This document shows positions 10,504 through 18,976 of a DNA stretch of 64,000 nucleotides, piece by piece. A program made the translations under genes and the position numbers. How positions within the stretch are numbered: the first letter of the stretch is position 1; the number at the start of each line of letters is the position of its first letter. Where the stretch lies: positions 1-64,000 of the forward strand of contig PAQL01000009.1 of assembly GCA_002709295.1 (NCBI GenBank). The letters are read 5' to 3'. Source of the DNA: Phycisphaerae bacterium. GTDB lineage: Bacteria; Planctomycetota; Phycisphaerae; Phycisphaerales; SM1A02. Under the pieces are notes generated by a model. It searched no databases. It was not told where the DNA came from and was given only the letters and a program-made list of their open reading frames with translations.

Positions 10504-10523
10504 ATCGGGCCGCTCGGCCGTGG

Positions 10524-11162
10524 TCAGTCCCCGCGTCCCCGCGCCGCGGCGACGAACGCCCGGATGCGGTCGTGGTCCTTGACCCCGCGGGTCGATTCCA
10601 CGCCGCTGGAGACATCCACCCCGAACGGTCGGTGATCGCGGACCACGTCCGCGACGGTGTCGGGGTCCAGTCCGCCGGCGATCACCACCGGAGTCTCGAG
10701 CTCGGGGAGCACCTCGGCCAGCCGACCGTGGTCGAACGGTTCGCCGCTGCCGCCTCGCGGGCCGTCGACCAGCAGGATCTCGACGTCGGGATGGTCGTCC
10801 CACATCCGGCACGCGTCGGGGTCGAAGGGGATCGCCTTCACGATCCGGTGACCGGTCTCCGCCGCGATCGAGGTCACCCGTTCGGGCGTCTCCTCGCCGT
10901 GGAGCTGGATCCATTCCCCCGGCCAGACCTCCAGAAGCTCCATCCCGGGATCGACGAAGAGACCGATTGCCTCGAGGCTCGACGGCATCCCTGCGAAGAG
11001 GGCGATGGCTTCGGCCGGCGTGAGCTCGCGAGGAGAGCCGGGGGCGAGGACCAGGCCCACCGCGTCCACGTCGCAGGCGGCGCAGACCGTGAGATCCGTC
11101 TCGCTGCGCACTCCGCAGATCTTCACGAACGGAGTGCGATCGCTGCCGGGAAGATCGCTCAT
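10524..11162 (-). CDS. trpF: Phosphoribosylanthranilate isomerase
   Basis: TrpF converts N-(5-phosphoribosyl)anthranilate to the carboxyphenylamino-deoxyribulose phosphate in tryptophan synthesis. The 212-residue protein has the expected (beta/alpha)8 motifs: VKICGVRSETD with the catalytic cysteine, SPRELTPAEA, QLHGEE, ILLVDGPRGGSGEPFD with the catalytic aspartate, VIAGGLDPDTV, and the phosphate-binding FGVDVSSGVE near the C-terminus followed by GVKDHDRIRAFV. Its start overlaps the stop of the upstream rhomboid gene by 4 bp, so the two are translated from one message. No other trp gene is nearby. Confidence 0.95.
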   Translation of the reverse strand: MSDLPGSDRTPFVKICGVRSETDLTVCAACDVDAVGLVLAPGSPRELTPAEAIALFAGMPSSLEAIGLFVDPGMELLEVWPGEWIQLHGEETPERVTSIAAETGHRIVKAIPFDPDACRMWDDHPDVEILLVDGPRGGSGEPFDHGRLAEVLPELETPVVIAGGLDPDTVADVVRDHRPFGVDVSSGVESTRGVKDHDRIRAFVAAARGRGD

Positions 11163-12367
11163 GTCGGATCCTCTGCCACGGTGGGCGGCAGTCCGGCCTC
11201 GGCTCGCAGCGCCTCCATCAGTCCGCGGCTCTCCGGCGACAATCGTCGGCGGGCGAGCACCTCGAGCTGGGGGATCGCTTCGGCGGGCTCGTTCAGACGC
11301 CGAATCAGGATCGAGGCGAGCAGGAGGCGGAAGTCGTCGCTGGGTCCTCCGGGACCTGTGGGCCGTTCCCCCCGTTTCCGGAGCAGGGCGGCGTAGGCGC
11401 GGGCCGCCAGCGCGGCGTCGCCGGCGGCGAGGGCCCGGTTGCCCAGATCGGCCTGATCCGCGTCCTTGAGGGTCAGGGTGTCCGGCGCAGCGCGGTAGCG
11501 ATCCAGGGCTCCGACGTCGTCACCGTCCCGCAGATGACGGACGATCTCGGCCCGGGTCTCCGCATCGGGATCCGACACCGGGCCCGTGCCTTCGGCGACT
11601 CGTCTCGGGGTGGCTGCCGCAGGCCCGGCGTGGTCGAAGGGTGAACCGAACTCCCGGGCCACGGCCCTCATCTCCTTCCGGCGTTGTCGCTGCTTGAACA
11701 GATAGAGCATGTCCAGTTCGGTTCTGGGAAGCACGCCGATGGCGAGGAGGAGCATCGCGGTGGAGAAGCCGAAGGCGTATCCACCGAGGTGGGCGGCGTT
11801 GGCGACGTCGTTGGATCGGCCGAGGAACGAACTGGCCTGACTGAGCAGGTCGATCGCCACATAGAAGCAGATGAACCAGATCGCCGGGACGTGATAGACC
11901 CCGATCAGGAGGAAGAACAACAGCACCCGGATCGTGGAGCGGGGGAAGAGGGCGAGGTAGGCGCCGCTCACCGCCGCCACGGCCCCGGAGGCCCCGATCG
12001 CGGGGGCCGGGGTGACCACCATGTGGGCCAGGCAGGCGGCGGCCCCGCCCACCAGGTAGAAGATGGCGAATCCGAGGGAGCCCAGCCTGGCCTCGACCGC
12101 CTGGCCGAACACCCACAGGAAGAGCATGTTGAAGCCCACATGACCGAGGCCGCTCGGGTCGTGGAGGAAGAGCGAGGTCACGAGGGACCAGGGGTGGAAA
12201 TCCATCCTTGTGACCGCTCCCCAGCGGATGACCTCCTCATGTGTGGTGGTCCCGGCCCGGACCGCGACGGCCACTCCGAGGAACACCAGAAGGTTCACGA
12301 TCACCAGGATGAGGGTGATCTTCGGTCGGCCGGGGGGGAGCCGGTCGGTTCCAAGGGGGATCAGCAT
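11159..12367 (-). CDS. Rhomboid family intramembrane serine protease with a repeat-like C-terminal domain
   Basis: A 402-residue membrane protease. Residues 15-220 contain about six hydrophobic segments. The family signatures are present: the HVGFNMLFLWVFG segment, GASGAVAAVSGAY with the catalytic serine (near residue 126), and NAAHLGGYAFGF with the catalytic histidine (near residue 190). After residue 230 comes a soluble domain of about 170 residues with Ala- and Arg-rich helices resembling TPR-type repeats (ALAAGDAALAARAYAALLRK). It is followed by trpF with a 4-bp overlap and is divergent from citrate synthase. The substrate is unknown. Confidence 0.9.
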   Translation of the reverse strand: MLIPLGTDRLPPGRPKITLILVIVNLLVFLGVAVAVRAGTTTHEEVIRWGAVTRMDFHPWSLVTSLFLHDPSGLGHVGFNMLFLWVFGQAVEARLGSLGFAIFYLVGGAAACLAHMVVTPAPAIGASGAVAAVSGAYLALFPRSTIRVLLFFLLIGVYHVPAIWFICFYVAIDLLSQASSFLGRSNDVANAAHLGGYAFGFSTAMLLLAIGVLPRTELDMLYLFKQRQRRKEMRAVAREFGSPFDHAGPAAATPRRVAEGTGPVSDPDAETRAEIVRHLRDGDDVGALDRYRAAPDTLTLKDADQADLGNRALAAGDAALAARAYAALLRKRGERPTGPGGPSDDFRLLLASILIRRLNEPAEAIPQLEVLARRRLSPESRGLMEALRAEAGLPPTVAEDPT

Positions 12368-12392
12368 GGCGGGAGTCTAGGTTCTTCCGGCG

Positions 12393-12421
12393 TTGAGCCG
12401 AGCGGAGGTTGCCCCTACAAT
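12393..12421 (+). promoter_or_regulatory. Sigma70-type promoter of the citrate synthase gene
   Basis: A -35 hexamer TTGAGC (12393-12398) and a -10 hexamer TACAAT (12416-12421) with an exact 17-bp spacer lie between the divergent rhomboid and citrate synthase genes. The predicted leader is about 157 nt. Near its end is a perfect 8-bp-arm dyad CCGACTCC-TC-GGAGTCGG at 12546-12563, just before the GGAG ribosome binding site at 12571, which might influence translation. Confidence 0.6.
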
Positions 12422-12584
12422 GTCTGACTCGGTGGATCCGGCTTGCAGGTGGGTGGGAGTGTTCGCGGGCCGAATCCGAACCGGATCACGACCGAACAGA
12501 CAGGTCGGATCCCCGAGCTGAGATCGAGATCGACATGAGACCCCCCCGACTCCTCGGAGTCGGAGAAATCGGAGCCCCCGTGCC

Positions 12585-13730
12585 ATGAGCACCGCAGCTG
12601 AGAAGCAGTTCGACCAAGGCCTCGTCAACACCATCGCAGCCGAGACGCAGATGTCCTACATCGACGGCGAGCGGGGAGTCCTCGAGTACGTGGGGATCGA
12701 CATCGACTCCCTCGCCCGGAACTCGACCTTCGAGGAGTCGACCTACCTGCTGTGGAACGGTCGGCTCCCCAACGCCGCCGAACTCGCGGAGTTCGAGGCC
12801 GGACTCCGGGCGGAGTACGAGATCCCGGCCGGCGTGATCGACATGATCAAGGCGATCCCCGCCGACGCCTCTCCCATGCACACCGTCCAGACCCTGGTGT
12901 CCTCGCTCTCGCTCTACGACCCCGAGGCGGACGACGACTCGCCCGAGGCGAACATCCGCAAGGCCATCCGACTGGTGGCCAAGACTCCGACCCTGATCGC
13001 GGCCTTCGACCGTCATCGCAAGGGTCGGGAGATCATCGCTCCGGATTCGAACCGTTCCATCGCCTCGAACTTCCTCTGGATGCTTCGCGGCGAGGAGCCG
13101 ACCGACACCATGGTCCGCGCCCTCGACGTGTGCCTCGTGCTTCACGCCGACCACGGCTTCAACGCCTCGACCTTCACCTCGCTGGTCGTGATCTCGACCC
13201 TGAGCGACCTGTACTCCGCGTGTTCCGCGGCGGTGGGCGCCCTTCGGGGCCCGCTTCACGGCGGAGCCAACGAAGGCGTCATGGTCATGCTCAACGAGAT
13301 CGGAGACATGTCGAAGGTCGACGAGTTCATGAAGGGCAAGCTCGAGCGCAAGGAGAAGATCATGGGCTTCGGGCACCGCGTCTACAAGGCGTACGACCCG
13401 CGGGCCACGTATCTCAAGACATTCGCCGAGGGACTCGCCCGCGACACCGGCAACCTTCCGCTCTACGAGATGAGCAAGCGGATCGAGGAGATCATGAACG
13501 AGGCGGTGGCCGCCAAGGGGATCTTCCCGAACGTCGACTTCTACTCCGCCACGACCTACTGGTCGCTCGGGCTCGATCTCGACCTCTTCACCCCGATGTT
13601 CGCCCTCAGCCGCATGAGCGGCTGGACCGGGCACTGCATCGAGTATCTGAAGAACAACAAGCTGATCCGTCCCGGAGCGGCCTACGTCGGACCCCACGAG
13701 GTTCCCTACGTCGCCATGAGCGATCGCTGA
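12585..13730 (+). CDS. gltA: Citrate synthase
   Basis: Citrate synthase condenses acetyl-CoA and oxaloacetate to citrate at the entry of the TCA cycle. The 381-residue length fits the short, Gram-positive and archaeal-like type. Motifs: YIDGERGVLEYVGIDI at the N-terminus, PLHGGANEGVM and MGFGHRVYKAYDPRA, which carry the two catalytic histidines, and NVDFYSATTY with the catalytic aspartate. It could also use propionyl-CoA (2-methylcitrate synthase); no prp genes are nearby, so citrate synthase is preferred. The start has GGAG 10 nt upstream. A small membrane protein gene begins right after the stop codon. Confidence 0.93.
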   Translation: MSTAAEKQFDQGLVNTIAAETQMSYIDGERGVLEYVGIDIDSLARNSTFEESTYLLWNGRLPNAAELAEFEAGLRAEYEIPAGVIDMIKAIPADASPMHTVQTLVSSLSLYDPEADDDSPEANIRKAIRLVAKTPTLIAAFDRHRKGREIIAPDSNRSIASNFLWMLRGEEPTDTMVRALDVCLVLHADHGFNASTFTSLVVISTLSDLYSACSAAVGALRGPLHGGANEGVMVMLNEIGDMSKVDEFMKGKLERKEKIMGFGHRVYKAYDPRATYLKTFAEGLARDTGNLPLYEMSKRIEEIMNEAVAAKGIFPNVDFYSATTYWSLGLDLDLFTPMFALSRMSGWTGHCIEYLKNNKLIRPGAAYVGPHEVPYVAMSDR

Positions 13731-14012
13731 ATGGACCGTCCGGAAGAGACCCCGGAAGCCGATCGACACACTCAGGAACTCCTCCGCACCGAGGAGAGGG
13801 CAGGGTGGCTTCGCTTTCTGACCACCCTGATCCTGCCGTTCGTTCTGCTGGGGATCGGTGGAGTGCTGCTCGCCGCCGGTGTCGTGGTCCTGCTGGCAGG
13901 CGGCCCTTCCTTCATCTGGCTGCCTCTGCTGATGCTCGGGGGGCTCTTCGTGATCGCCGCCCTGATCGGTTTCGCCTGGATCATGATCATGGCCGAGGCC
14001 GGGCCGTTCTGA
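13731..14012 (+). CDS. Small membrane protein, unknown function
   Basis: A 93-residue protein with a polar N-terminus (MDRPEETPEADRHTQELL) and two hydrophobic segments, roughly residues 31-53 and 62-88, so a two-pass membrane hairpin is likely. The ATG follows the citrate synthase stop codon directly (TGA then ATG), which indicates translational coupling. I do not recognise the family. Confidence 0.6.
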   Translation: MDRPEETPEADRHTQELLRTEERAGWLRFLTTLILPFVLLGIGGVLLAAGVVVLLAGGPSFIWLPLLMLGGLFVIAALIGFAWIMIMAEAGPF

Positions 14013-14030
14013 ACCGGCGGGCCCGGTGTC

Positions 14031-15428
14031 TCAGGCCTTCTTCATCCACGGGCCGCGGATCACCACGGTCAGGCCCTGGTGCTGGATGTTCACGAACATC
14101 GTGTCACCGTCGGGACTGAAACAGATCCCGGCCGTCTCGCTGTCGCTGGCACGAACCATCGCGAACCGTTCGAGGCTGCCGTCGGGACGGACCCTGACGA
14201 TGCCGTCGGTGCCGATCCCGTCCTCGTTGATGAAGAGATCCCCCCAGGGGGCGACGGTGAGGTTGTCGGCGTTCTCGATGATGCCGCCCGCCTCCGACTC
14301 CACGAAGAGTTCGAGGCTTCCGGGAGCGTCCTTCTCGAGTTCGAGTCCCTCATGAGGTGACGGGCGGTAGGTGAAGATCTGGCCGAGCCGGGCCACCCCG
14401 CCCGTGGTGCAGGCGAAATGCACCGCGTCCCGGCCGGTCCAGATGCCCTCGCCTCGGGCGAAACGGGCGGCGCCCGCCTCGAAGCCCCGGAAACGGAGAT
14501 CGTCCCCGGCCGACTCGGGGTCGTCGAGGTCGATCCACCGGACCGACATGCGGTCCCCCTGCTTGAGGGACGGCAGTTCGGTGGCGGGATCGATCCAGTT
14601 CCGGGTGTCCGCCGACGGCTGCTGATCGATGACCAGCGCCTGCAGGCGTCCGCCGGCCGCCAGTCGGCCCGGTTCCCGGGGCACGAACCGGTAGAAGATG
14701 CCGTCGTTGCGATCCTCGGTGAGGTAGACGCACCGGCCGTCCGGGGCCACCGCGACCGCTTCGTGATTGAATCGTCCCAGGGCCCGGAGTGGTCGGGGCG
14801 CGGCCAGGTGCTGACGACCGGAGGCGGGGATCTCGAAGCACCATCCGTGATCGGCGGCGCAGGTCTCGTTGGCCCGCTGCGTCCATTCCTCGCAGGTGAT
14901 CCACGTGTTCCAGGGGGTGGCGCCCCCGGCGCAGTTGCGCCCGGTGCCGGCGAGGGAGAGGAAGTGCCTGACGACCTTGCGGGTCTTCGGGTCGTAGACC
15001 ACGGTCGTGGTGCCACCCAGGCACGGTGCGCCCGCGCGTCCGACGTCGTAGATCATGGCGGGATCGACGCGGGGGAGACGCTCCAGTTTCGGTCCGAAGG
15101 CGCCGAGCGACGGGTCGGAGTCGATGCCGACCTCGTGGTTCCTCACCAGCACCACCCGTCCATGGCCTCCGTCGAAGGCGGCCATGCCGTCGTGGAGCCC
15201 CGGCACCAGCAGGCCGTCGTCCATCTCCTCGCCCCATCTGGAGATCAGCTGGTAGCTGAAACCCTCGGGCAGATCCAGAAGACCGTCGGGATCGGATCGG
15301 AGTCGCCCGTAGGCGTCCGCCGGGGGAGTGCCGAGCAGACCGGCCTCCGCGGCCCGGCCGAGGCCGGCGAAGCCGGCGCCGGTCGCAGCGAGGCGACTCA
15401 CGAAGTCTCTGCGGTTCAGTCCTGTCAT
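14031..15428 (-). CDS. PhoX-type (DUF839) secreted phosphatase
   Basis: A 465-residue protein of the PhoX family, calcium- and iron-dependent phosphomonoesterases of beta-propeller fold. It begins MTGLNRRDFVSRLAATGAGF, a Tat signal peptide, so it is exported folded. Family-type segments include LPEGFSYQLISRWGEEMDDG, VLVRNHEVG, GGTTTVVYDPKTRKV, CAGGATPWNTWITCEE, RFNHEAVAVAPDG, YLTEDRNDGIFYRFVP and a late NLTVAPWGDLFINEDG. The last part has WGDLFINEDG and CFSPDGDTMFVNIQHQG, as in PhoX. It may serve phosphate scavenging. It converges with the citrate synthase pair, 18 bp away. Confidence 0.85.
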   Translation of the reverse strand: MTGLNRRDFVSRLAATGAGFAGLGRAAEAGLLGTPPADAYGRLRSDPDGLLDLPEGFSYQLISRWGEEMDDGLLVPGLHDGMAAFDGGHGRVVLVRNHEVGIDSDPSLGAFGPKLERLPRVDPAMIYDVGRAGAPCLGGTTTVVYDPKTRKVVRHFLSLAGTGRNCAGGATPWNTWITCEEWTQRANETCAADHGWCFEIPASGRQHLAAPRPLRALGRFNHEAVAVAPDGRCVYLTEDRNDGIFYRFVPREPGRLAAGGRLQALVIDQQPSADTRNWIDPATELPSLKQGDRMSVRWIDLDDPESAGDDLRFRGFEAGAARFARGEGIWTGRDAVHFACTTGGVARLGQIFTYRPSPHEGLELEKDAPGSLELFVESEAGGIIENADNLTVAPWGDLFINEDGIGTDGIVRVRPDGSLERFAMVRASDSETAGICFSPDGDTMFVNIQHQGLTVVIRGPWMKKA

Positions 15429-15534
15429 TCCCGAATCAAAGCGGACCCGAGGCCCGGCATCAAGGCCCCGATCATGAAGAAGTCGTGAGGGTTGCGTCGG
15501 CGATCGGGGTCCGCCGCGGCACCGTGGCCCGGCG

Positions 15535-17859
15535 TCACTCCTCGGAGACGGTCATCTGGGGGTAGACCAGGATCCGGTCGTGAGCGACCAGCACCAGATC
15601 ATCCGCACCGTCGCCGGTCACGTCGGTGACCAGGACCTCGCGGGGCTCGTATTCCCGAGGGGCTCCTCCCGAGAAGATCTTGGTCTCGAAGACCGTGAAT
15701 CCGGTCATGGGCAGGAGACGGCCACGGTCGCTGAAGCTGAGGATGTCGACCGCCTGGCGGCCGGCATCAAGCACCACCATGTCGAGGCGTCCGTCGCCGT
15801 TGAGGTCTCCGGTGCCGATCTCGTGCGGGACGGTCCGGTTGTCGTCGGGACGCCAGCTCGCGGCCTCCGAGAGGCCGGGGCGAGCCCCTTCCAGGCCGAC
15901 CACCGCGAAGGCGTCCTTGCCGACCAGGACGAGATCCTCCCGTTCGACCTCGCTCGAGCTGCCGCCGGAGAAGGAACCTCTCATCACGGTGTCGGGGACG
16001 ATGCCCCGGACCGCGATCTTGTCCGCGACCATCCATCCGTCGCCCGCCCGCTCGAACACGAGCAGCTGGCGACCCTCACGGTCGGCGGCGACCAGTCGGT
16101 CGCCGATGGTCTCGACCGCGACGAGTCTGGATCCGCCCTCGGCATTGAGCTGGGAGACGACCCGCCATCCGTTCTCGGGATCGAAGCGGACGGCTCGGAC
16201 GTAGTTGCGATCCGCGATCAGCAGTTCGTCCAGTCCGTCGCCGTCGGCGTCGAATCGTCCGGTGTTTCCAGCGGAGGCGGCGCTGACCAGGCCGAACTGC
16301 GGCATCGCGTCCTTGTCGAGGAGGTCGAAGCCGTCGTCGGTGCCGCGCAGCACCGTCATCGGCCGGTCCTCGGTGAACAGCAGCAGGTCGGTCCGGCCGT
16401 CCTGGTCCGCATCGAGGTCGAGGATCGCATCGGGTCCGCGAGTCGCGCGTCCCAGATCGACCGAAAGGGTGTCGCCTTCCCCGGCGAGGGGGAGGAGATC
16501 GAGATGGAAGCCCCGATCGACCTTCGAGATCACCGCGAGGCCCGGACCGTTCCCGGTCTCGACGAGCTTCATGCTGGTGGGTTCGTGACCGTTGGGAAGC
16601 CGCATCGGTTCCGGGAAGTCGATCCCCTTCGATGACGCCTTCGCCCGGCCCACCACGCCTTCCTCGCTGCTGAGCACGAACACGTCGACGATCCCGTCGC
16701 CGTCCACGTCGCCAGCCTCGACGGCATCGGGCTGGGCGAAGGTCGGATGGGATCGAAGACCGCCGAGGCCCCGTCCGGAGACCTGGCTCCAGGAGGCGAT
16801 CGCGTTGCGTTCCCGATCGGTGGCGAGCATGTCGGGGAGATCGTCGCCATCGAGGTCGACGATGGCGACATCGCGTCGACGCTGTCCGGGATCGGGGAAG
16901 CCGAAGATCTCGAACGAGGGCTCGATGCCGTCACCACCATCGGTGTTCATCTCATGGACCACCACCCGTCGGGTTCCGCGTTCGATGACCGCCAGTCGAG
17001 CCGAATCCTCACCGGGCAGACGAACGGGCGCCGCCTCCACCAGGGCCGGGGTCTCGAAGCGGAGCTGCGGACCGAAGCTCTTCCGTCCGTCCTGGCGGCT
17101 GGCCCGCCAGAGACGCATCGGCGAGTCGTCGTCGTTGACCACGCCCGCGATGTCGAGAAGGCCGTCGTGGTCGTAGTCCTCGACCATGATCGCGATCACT
17201 CGATCCTCGCCCGCGGAGAGTTCCTCGTGGGGCAGCAGGCGTCCGTCGGTCTCCAGCGGCCAGATCCGGATCCGACCCTCGACCAGCGACACCAACTCCA
17301 CCGAACCGTCGGAGCCGGAGATGTCCGCGACCACCAGACCGTCACGGGTGGGTGAGAGACCCCGCACGCGGTTTCGTCGCAGCGATTCGAATTCACCGGG
17401 GGCCGACTGGCGGAAGATCTGGATGGTGTCGGGACGGCCCGCCATCAGAAGGTCGAGCATCCCGTCCCGATCGACGTCGAGAACCTCGACATCCGCGATC
17501 TCGACGGAGACCGGAATCTCGATCCGTTCGAATCGCCAGTGCTCCGGCAGCTCGTTCGGTCGTCGGGAGGGACGGATGTCCTGAGGCGTGGCATCGGGAC
17601 GCTGCCGAAGGACCTCGATCCTGCTCTTGTGGTTGTTGGCGACCACCAGATCGGTGAAGCCGTCTCCGTCCACGTCCCGGGCGAGGATCGGACCGACTCC
17701 GGGACCAACCGGAACCGCCTCCAGGGCGTCGAAACCGAAGTGGGCGGCGGTTTCCGAGTCCTGAGCCATCGCATCGGCCGCCGCGATCCCGATCAGGAGG
17801 GCGGCGAATCGTGGAATTCCGGCAGGCAGGACCCGGGAGGAACGTCGGCTCGAAGGCAT
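15535..17859 (-). CDS. Secreted FG-GAP/VCBS repeat protein
   Basis: A 774-residue exported protein with a hydrophobic signal peptide (about residues 17-32, ending ADAMAQ) and at least eight calcium-binding loop repeats of the type DVDGDGFTDL, DVDRDGMLDL, DYDHDGLLDI, DLDGDDLPDM, DVDGDGIVDV, DADGDGLDEL, DLNGDGRLDM and DVTGDGADDL. Such repeats build beta-propellers that bind ligands or surfaces. No enzymatic domain is visible. The start at 17859 has a good GAGGAG 8 nt upstream. It is divergent from the protease gene that follows. Confidence 0.85.
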   Translation of the reverse strand: MPSSRRSSRVLPAGIPRFAALLIGIAAADAMAQDSETAAHFGFDALEAVPVGPGVGPILARDVDGDGFTDLVVANNHKSRIEVLRQRPDATPQDIRPSRRPNELPEHWRFERIEIPVSVEIADVEVLDVDRDGMLDLLMAGRPDTIQIFRQSAPGEFESLRRNRVRGLSPTRDGLVVADISGSDGSVELVSLVEGRIRIWPLETDGRLLPHEELSAGEDRVIAIMVEDYDHDGLLDIAGVVNDDDSPMRLWRASRQDGRKSFGPQLRFETPALVEAAPVRLPGEDSARLAVIERGTRRVVVHEMNTDGGDGIEPSFEIFGFPDPGQRRRDVAIVDLDGDDLPDMLATDRERNAIASWSQVSGRGLGGLRSHPTFAQPDAVEAGDVDGDGIVDVFVLSSEEGVVGRAKASSKGIDFPEPMRLPNGHEPTSMKLVETGNGPGLAVISKVDRGFHLDLLPLAGEGDTLSVDLGRATRGPDAILDLDADQDGRTDLLLFTEDRPMTVLRGTDDGFDLLDKDAMPQFGLVSAASAGNTGRFDADGDGLDELLIADRNYVRAVRFDPENGWRVVSQLNAEGGSRLVAVETIGDRLVAADREGRQLLVFERAGDGWMVADKIAVRGIVPDTVMRGSFSGGSSSEVEREDLVLVGKDAFAVVGLEGARPGLSEAASWRPDDNRTVPHEIGTGDLNGDGRLDMVVLDAGRQAVDILSFSDRGRLLPMTGFTVFETKIFSGGAPREYEPREVLVTDVTGDGADDLVLVAHDRILVYPQMTVSEE

Positions 17860-17948
17860 TCTGGATCTCCTCGTGGCCCTTCGGGGCCGCAGGGGGAATG
17901 GGGGAAACCGGCCGGATATAGTACCCGCCCACGAGGAGACACCAGATC

Positions 17949-18929
17949 ATGCCACTCCGACTCGTCACCGCCACCATCACCCTCGCCTGTTCCGCAGCCC
18001 TGGGCGCCTCCTCCGAGGTCGCCGTCGGCGAGCTTGATCAGATCCGTCTCAAGGATGGAGGCGAGGTCCGGGGAGAGATCGTCAAGCGTGACGATCGAGG
18101 CGTCTGGATCGACGTCGGCCCCACCGTGGTCCGGTTCGACCTGGATCAGGTGGAGGAGATCGTCGAGGACGATGGTGATGCATCGATGGCGGTCAGTTCG
18201 GGCACCCTGTACTCGACGGCGGTGAAGCCGGTCGAGCGGAGTCCGAAGGAGCACGCCCGTCTCATCGGCCCCGCGGTGATCAAGGTCTCCACCCCGAGCG
18301 GGCTCGGGTCCGGGGTCGTGATCTCCGCGAAGGGGCACGCGATCACCAACGCCCACGTCGTGCAGAACGAGACGGCGCTTCGCGCCACGGTGTGGCTGCC
18401 GCAGGACGACGGGACGCTTCGACGGACCGACATCGACGACGTCGAACTGATCGCGGTCAACAACCACCTCGATCTCGCGCTGGTCCGCATCGATCACCCT
18501 CAGGACGGCGAGTTCGACTTCGCTCCGGTCCAGGATCTCGAGAAGCTCGAGATCGGTCAGCCGGTCTTCGCGATCGGGAATCCGCTCGGCCTCGAACGCA
18601 CCCTGACCCAGGGCGTGATCTCGACCACGCAGCGGAACTTCAACGGACTGACCTACATTCAGACCGACACCCCGATCAATCCCGGCAACAGCGGGGGACC
18701 TCTGTTCAACACCCGGGGCGAGGTGATCGGCATCACGAACATGGGAATCCTCGGAGGCGAGGCCCTCGGCTTCGCCATTCCCGCCCGTTACGTCAAGGAC
18801 TTCGTCCGCAATCGCGAAGCCTTCGCCTACGACCGCTCCAACCCCAACAGCGGTCACATCTATCACGATCCTCCGACTCGTCGACTGCCCGGTGGGCCGA
18901 GCATCCTCGACGACGCGACCGGCGGCTGA
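17949..18929 (+). CDS. Exported DegP/HtrA-like serine protease without PDZ domain
   Basis: A 326-residue trypsin-like protease with a signal peptide (LVTATITLACSAALGASS). Residues 30-75 form a small beta domain (IRLKDGGEVRGEIVKRDDRG). The protease domain has all three catalytic residues: His near 135 (ITNAHVVQ), Asp near 174 (NNHLDLALVRI) and Ser near 247 (INPGNSGGPLFN). The fold ends near 290 and no PDZ domain follows, unlike DegP. The ribosome binding site GAGGAG is 8-9 nt before the ATG, and a -10-like TATAGT lies at 17917-17922 without a good -35. The next gene starts 48 bp downstream on the same strand. Confidence 0.87.
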   Translation: MPLRLVTATITLACSAALGASSEVAVGELDQIRLKDGGEVRGEIVKRDDRGVWIDVGPTVVRFDLDQVEEIVEDDGDASMAVSSGTLYSTAVKPVERSPKEHARLIGPAVIKVSTPSGLGSGVVISAKGHAITNAHVVQNETALRATVWLPQDDGTLRRTDIDDVELIAVNNHLDLALVRIDHPQDGEFDFAPVQDLEKLEIGQPVFAIGNPLGLERTLTQGVISTTQRNFNGLTYIQTDTPINPGNSGGPLFNTRGEVIGITNMGILGGEALGFAIPARYVKDFVRNREAFAYDRSNPNSGHIYHDPPTRRLPGGPSILDDATGG

Positions 18930-18976
18930 ACCCGTCGTTCATTCCGCCCGTTCATCCTGCAAGGAATCCCCCAGAC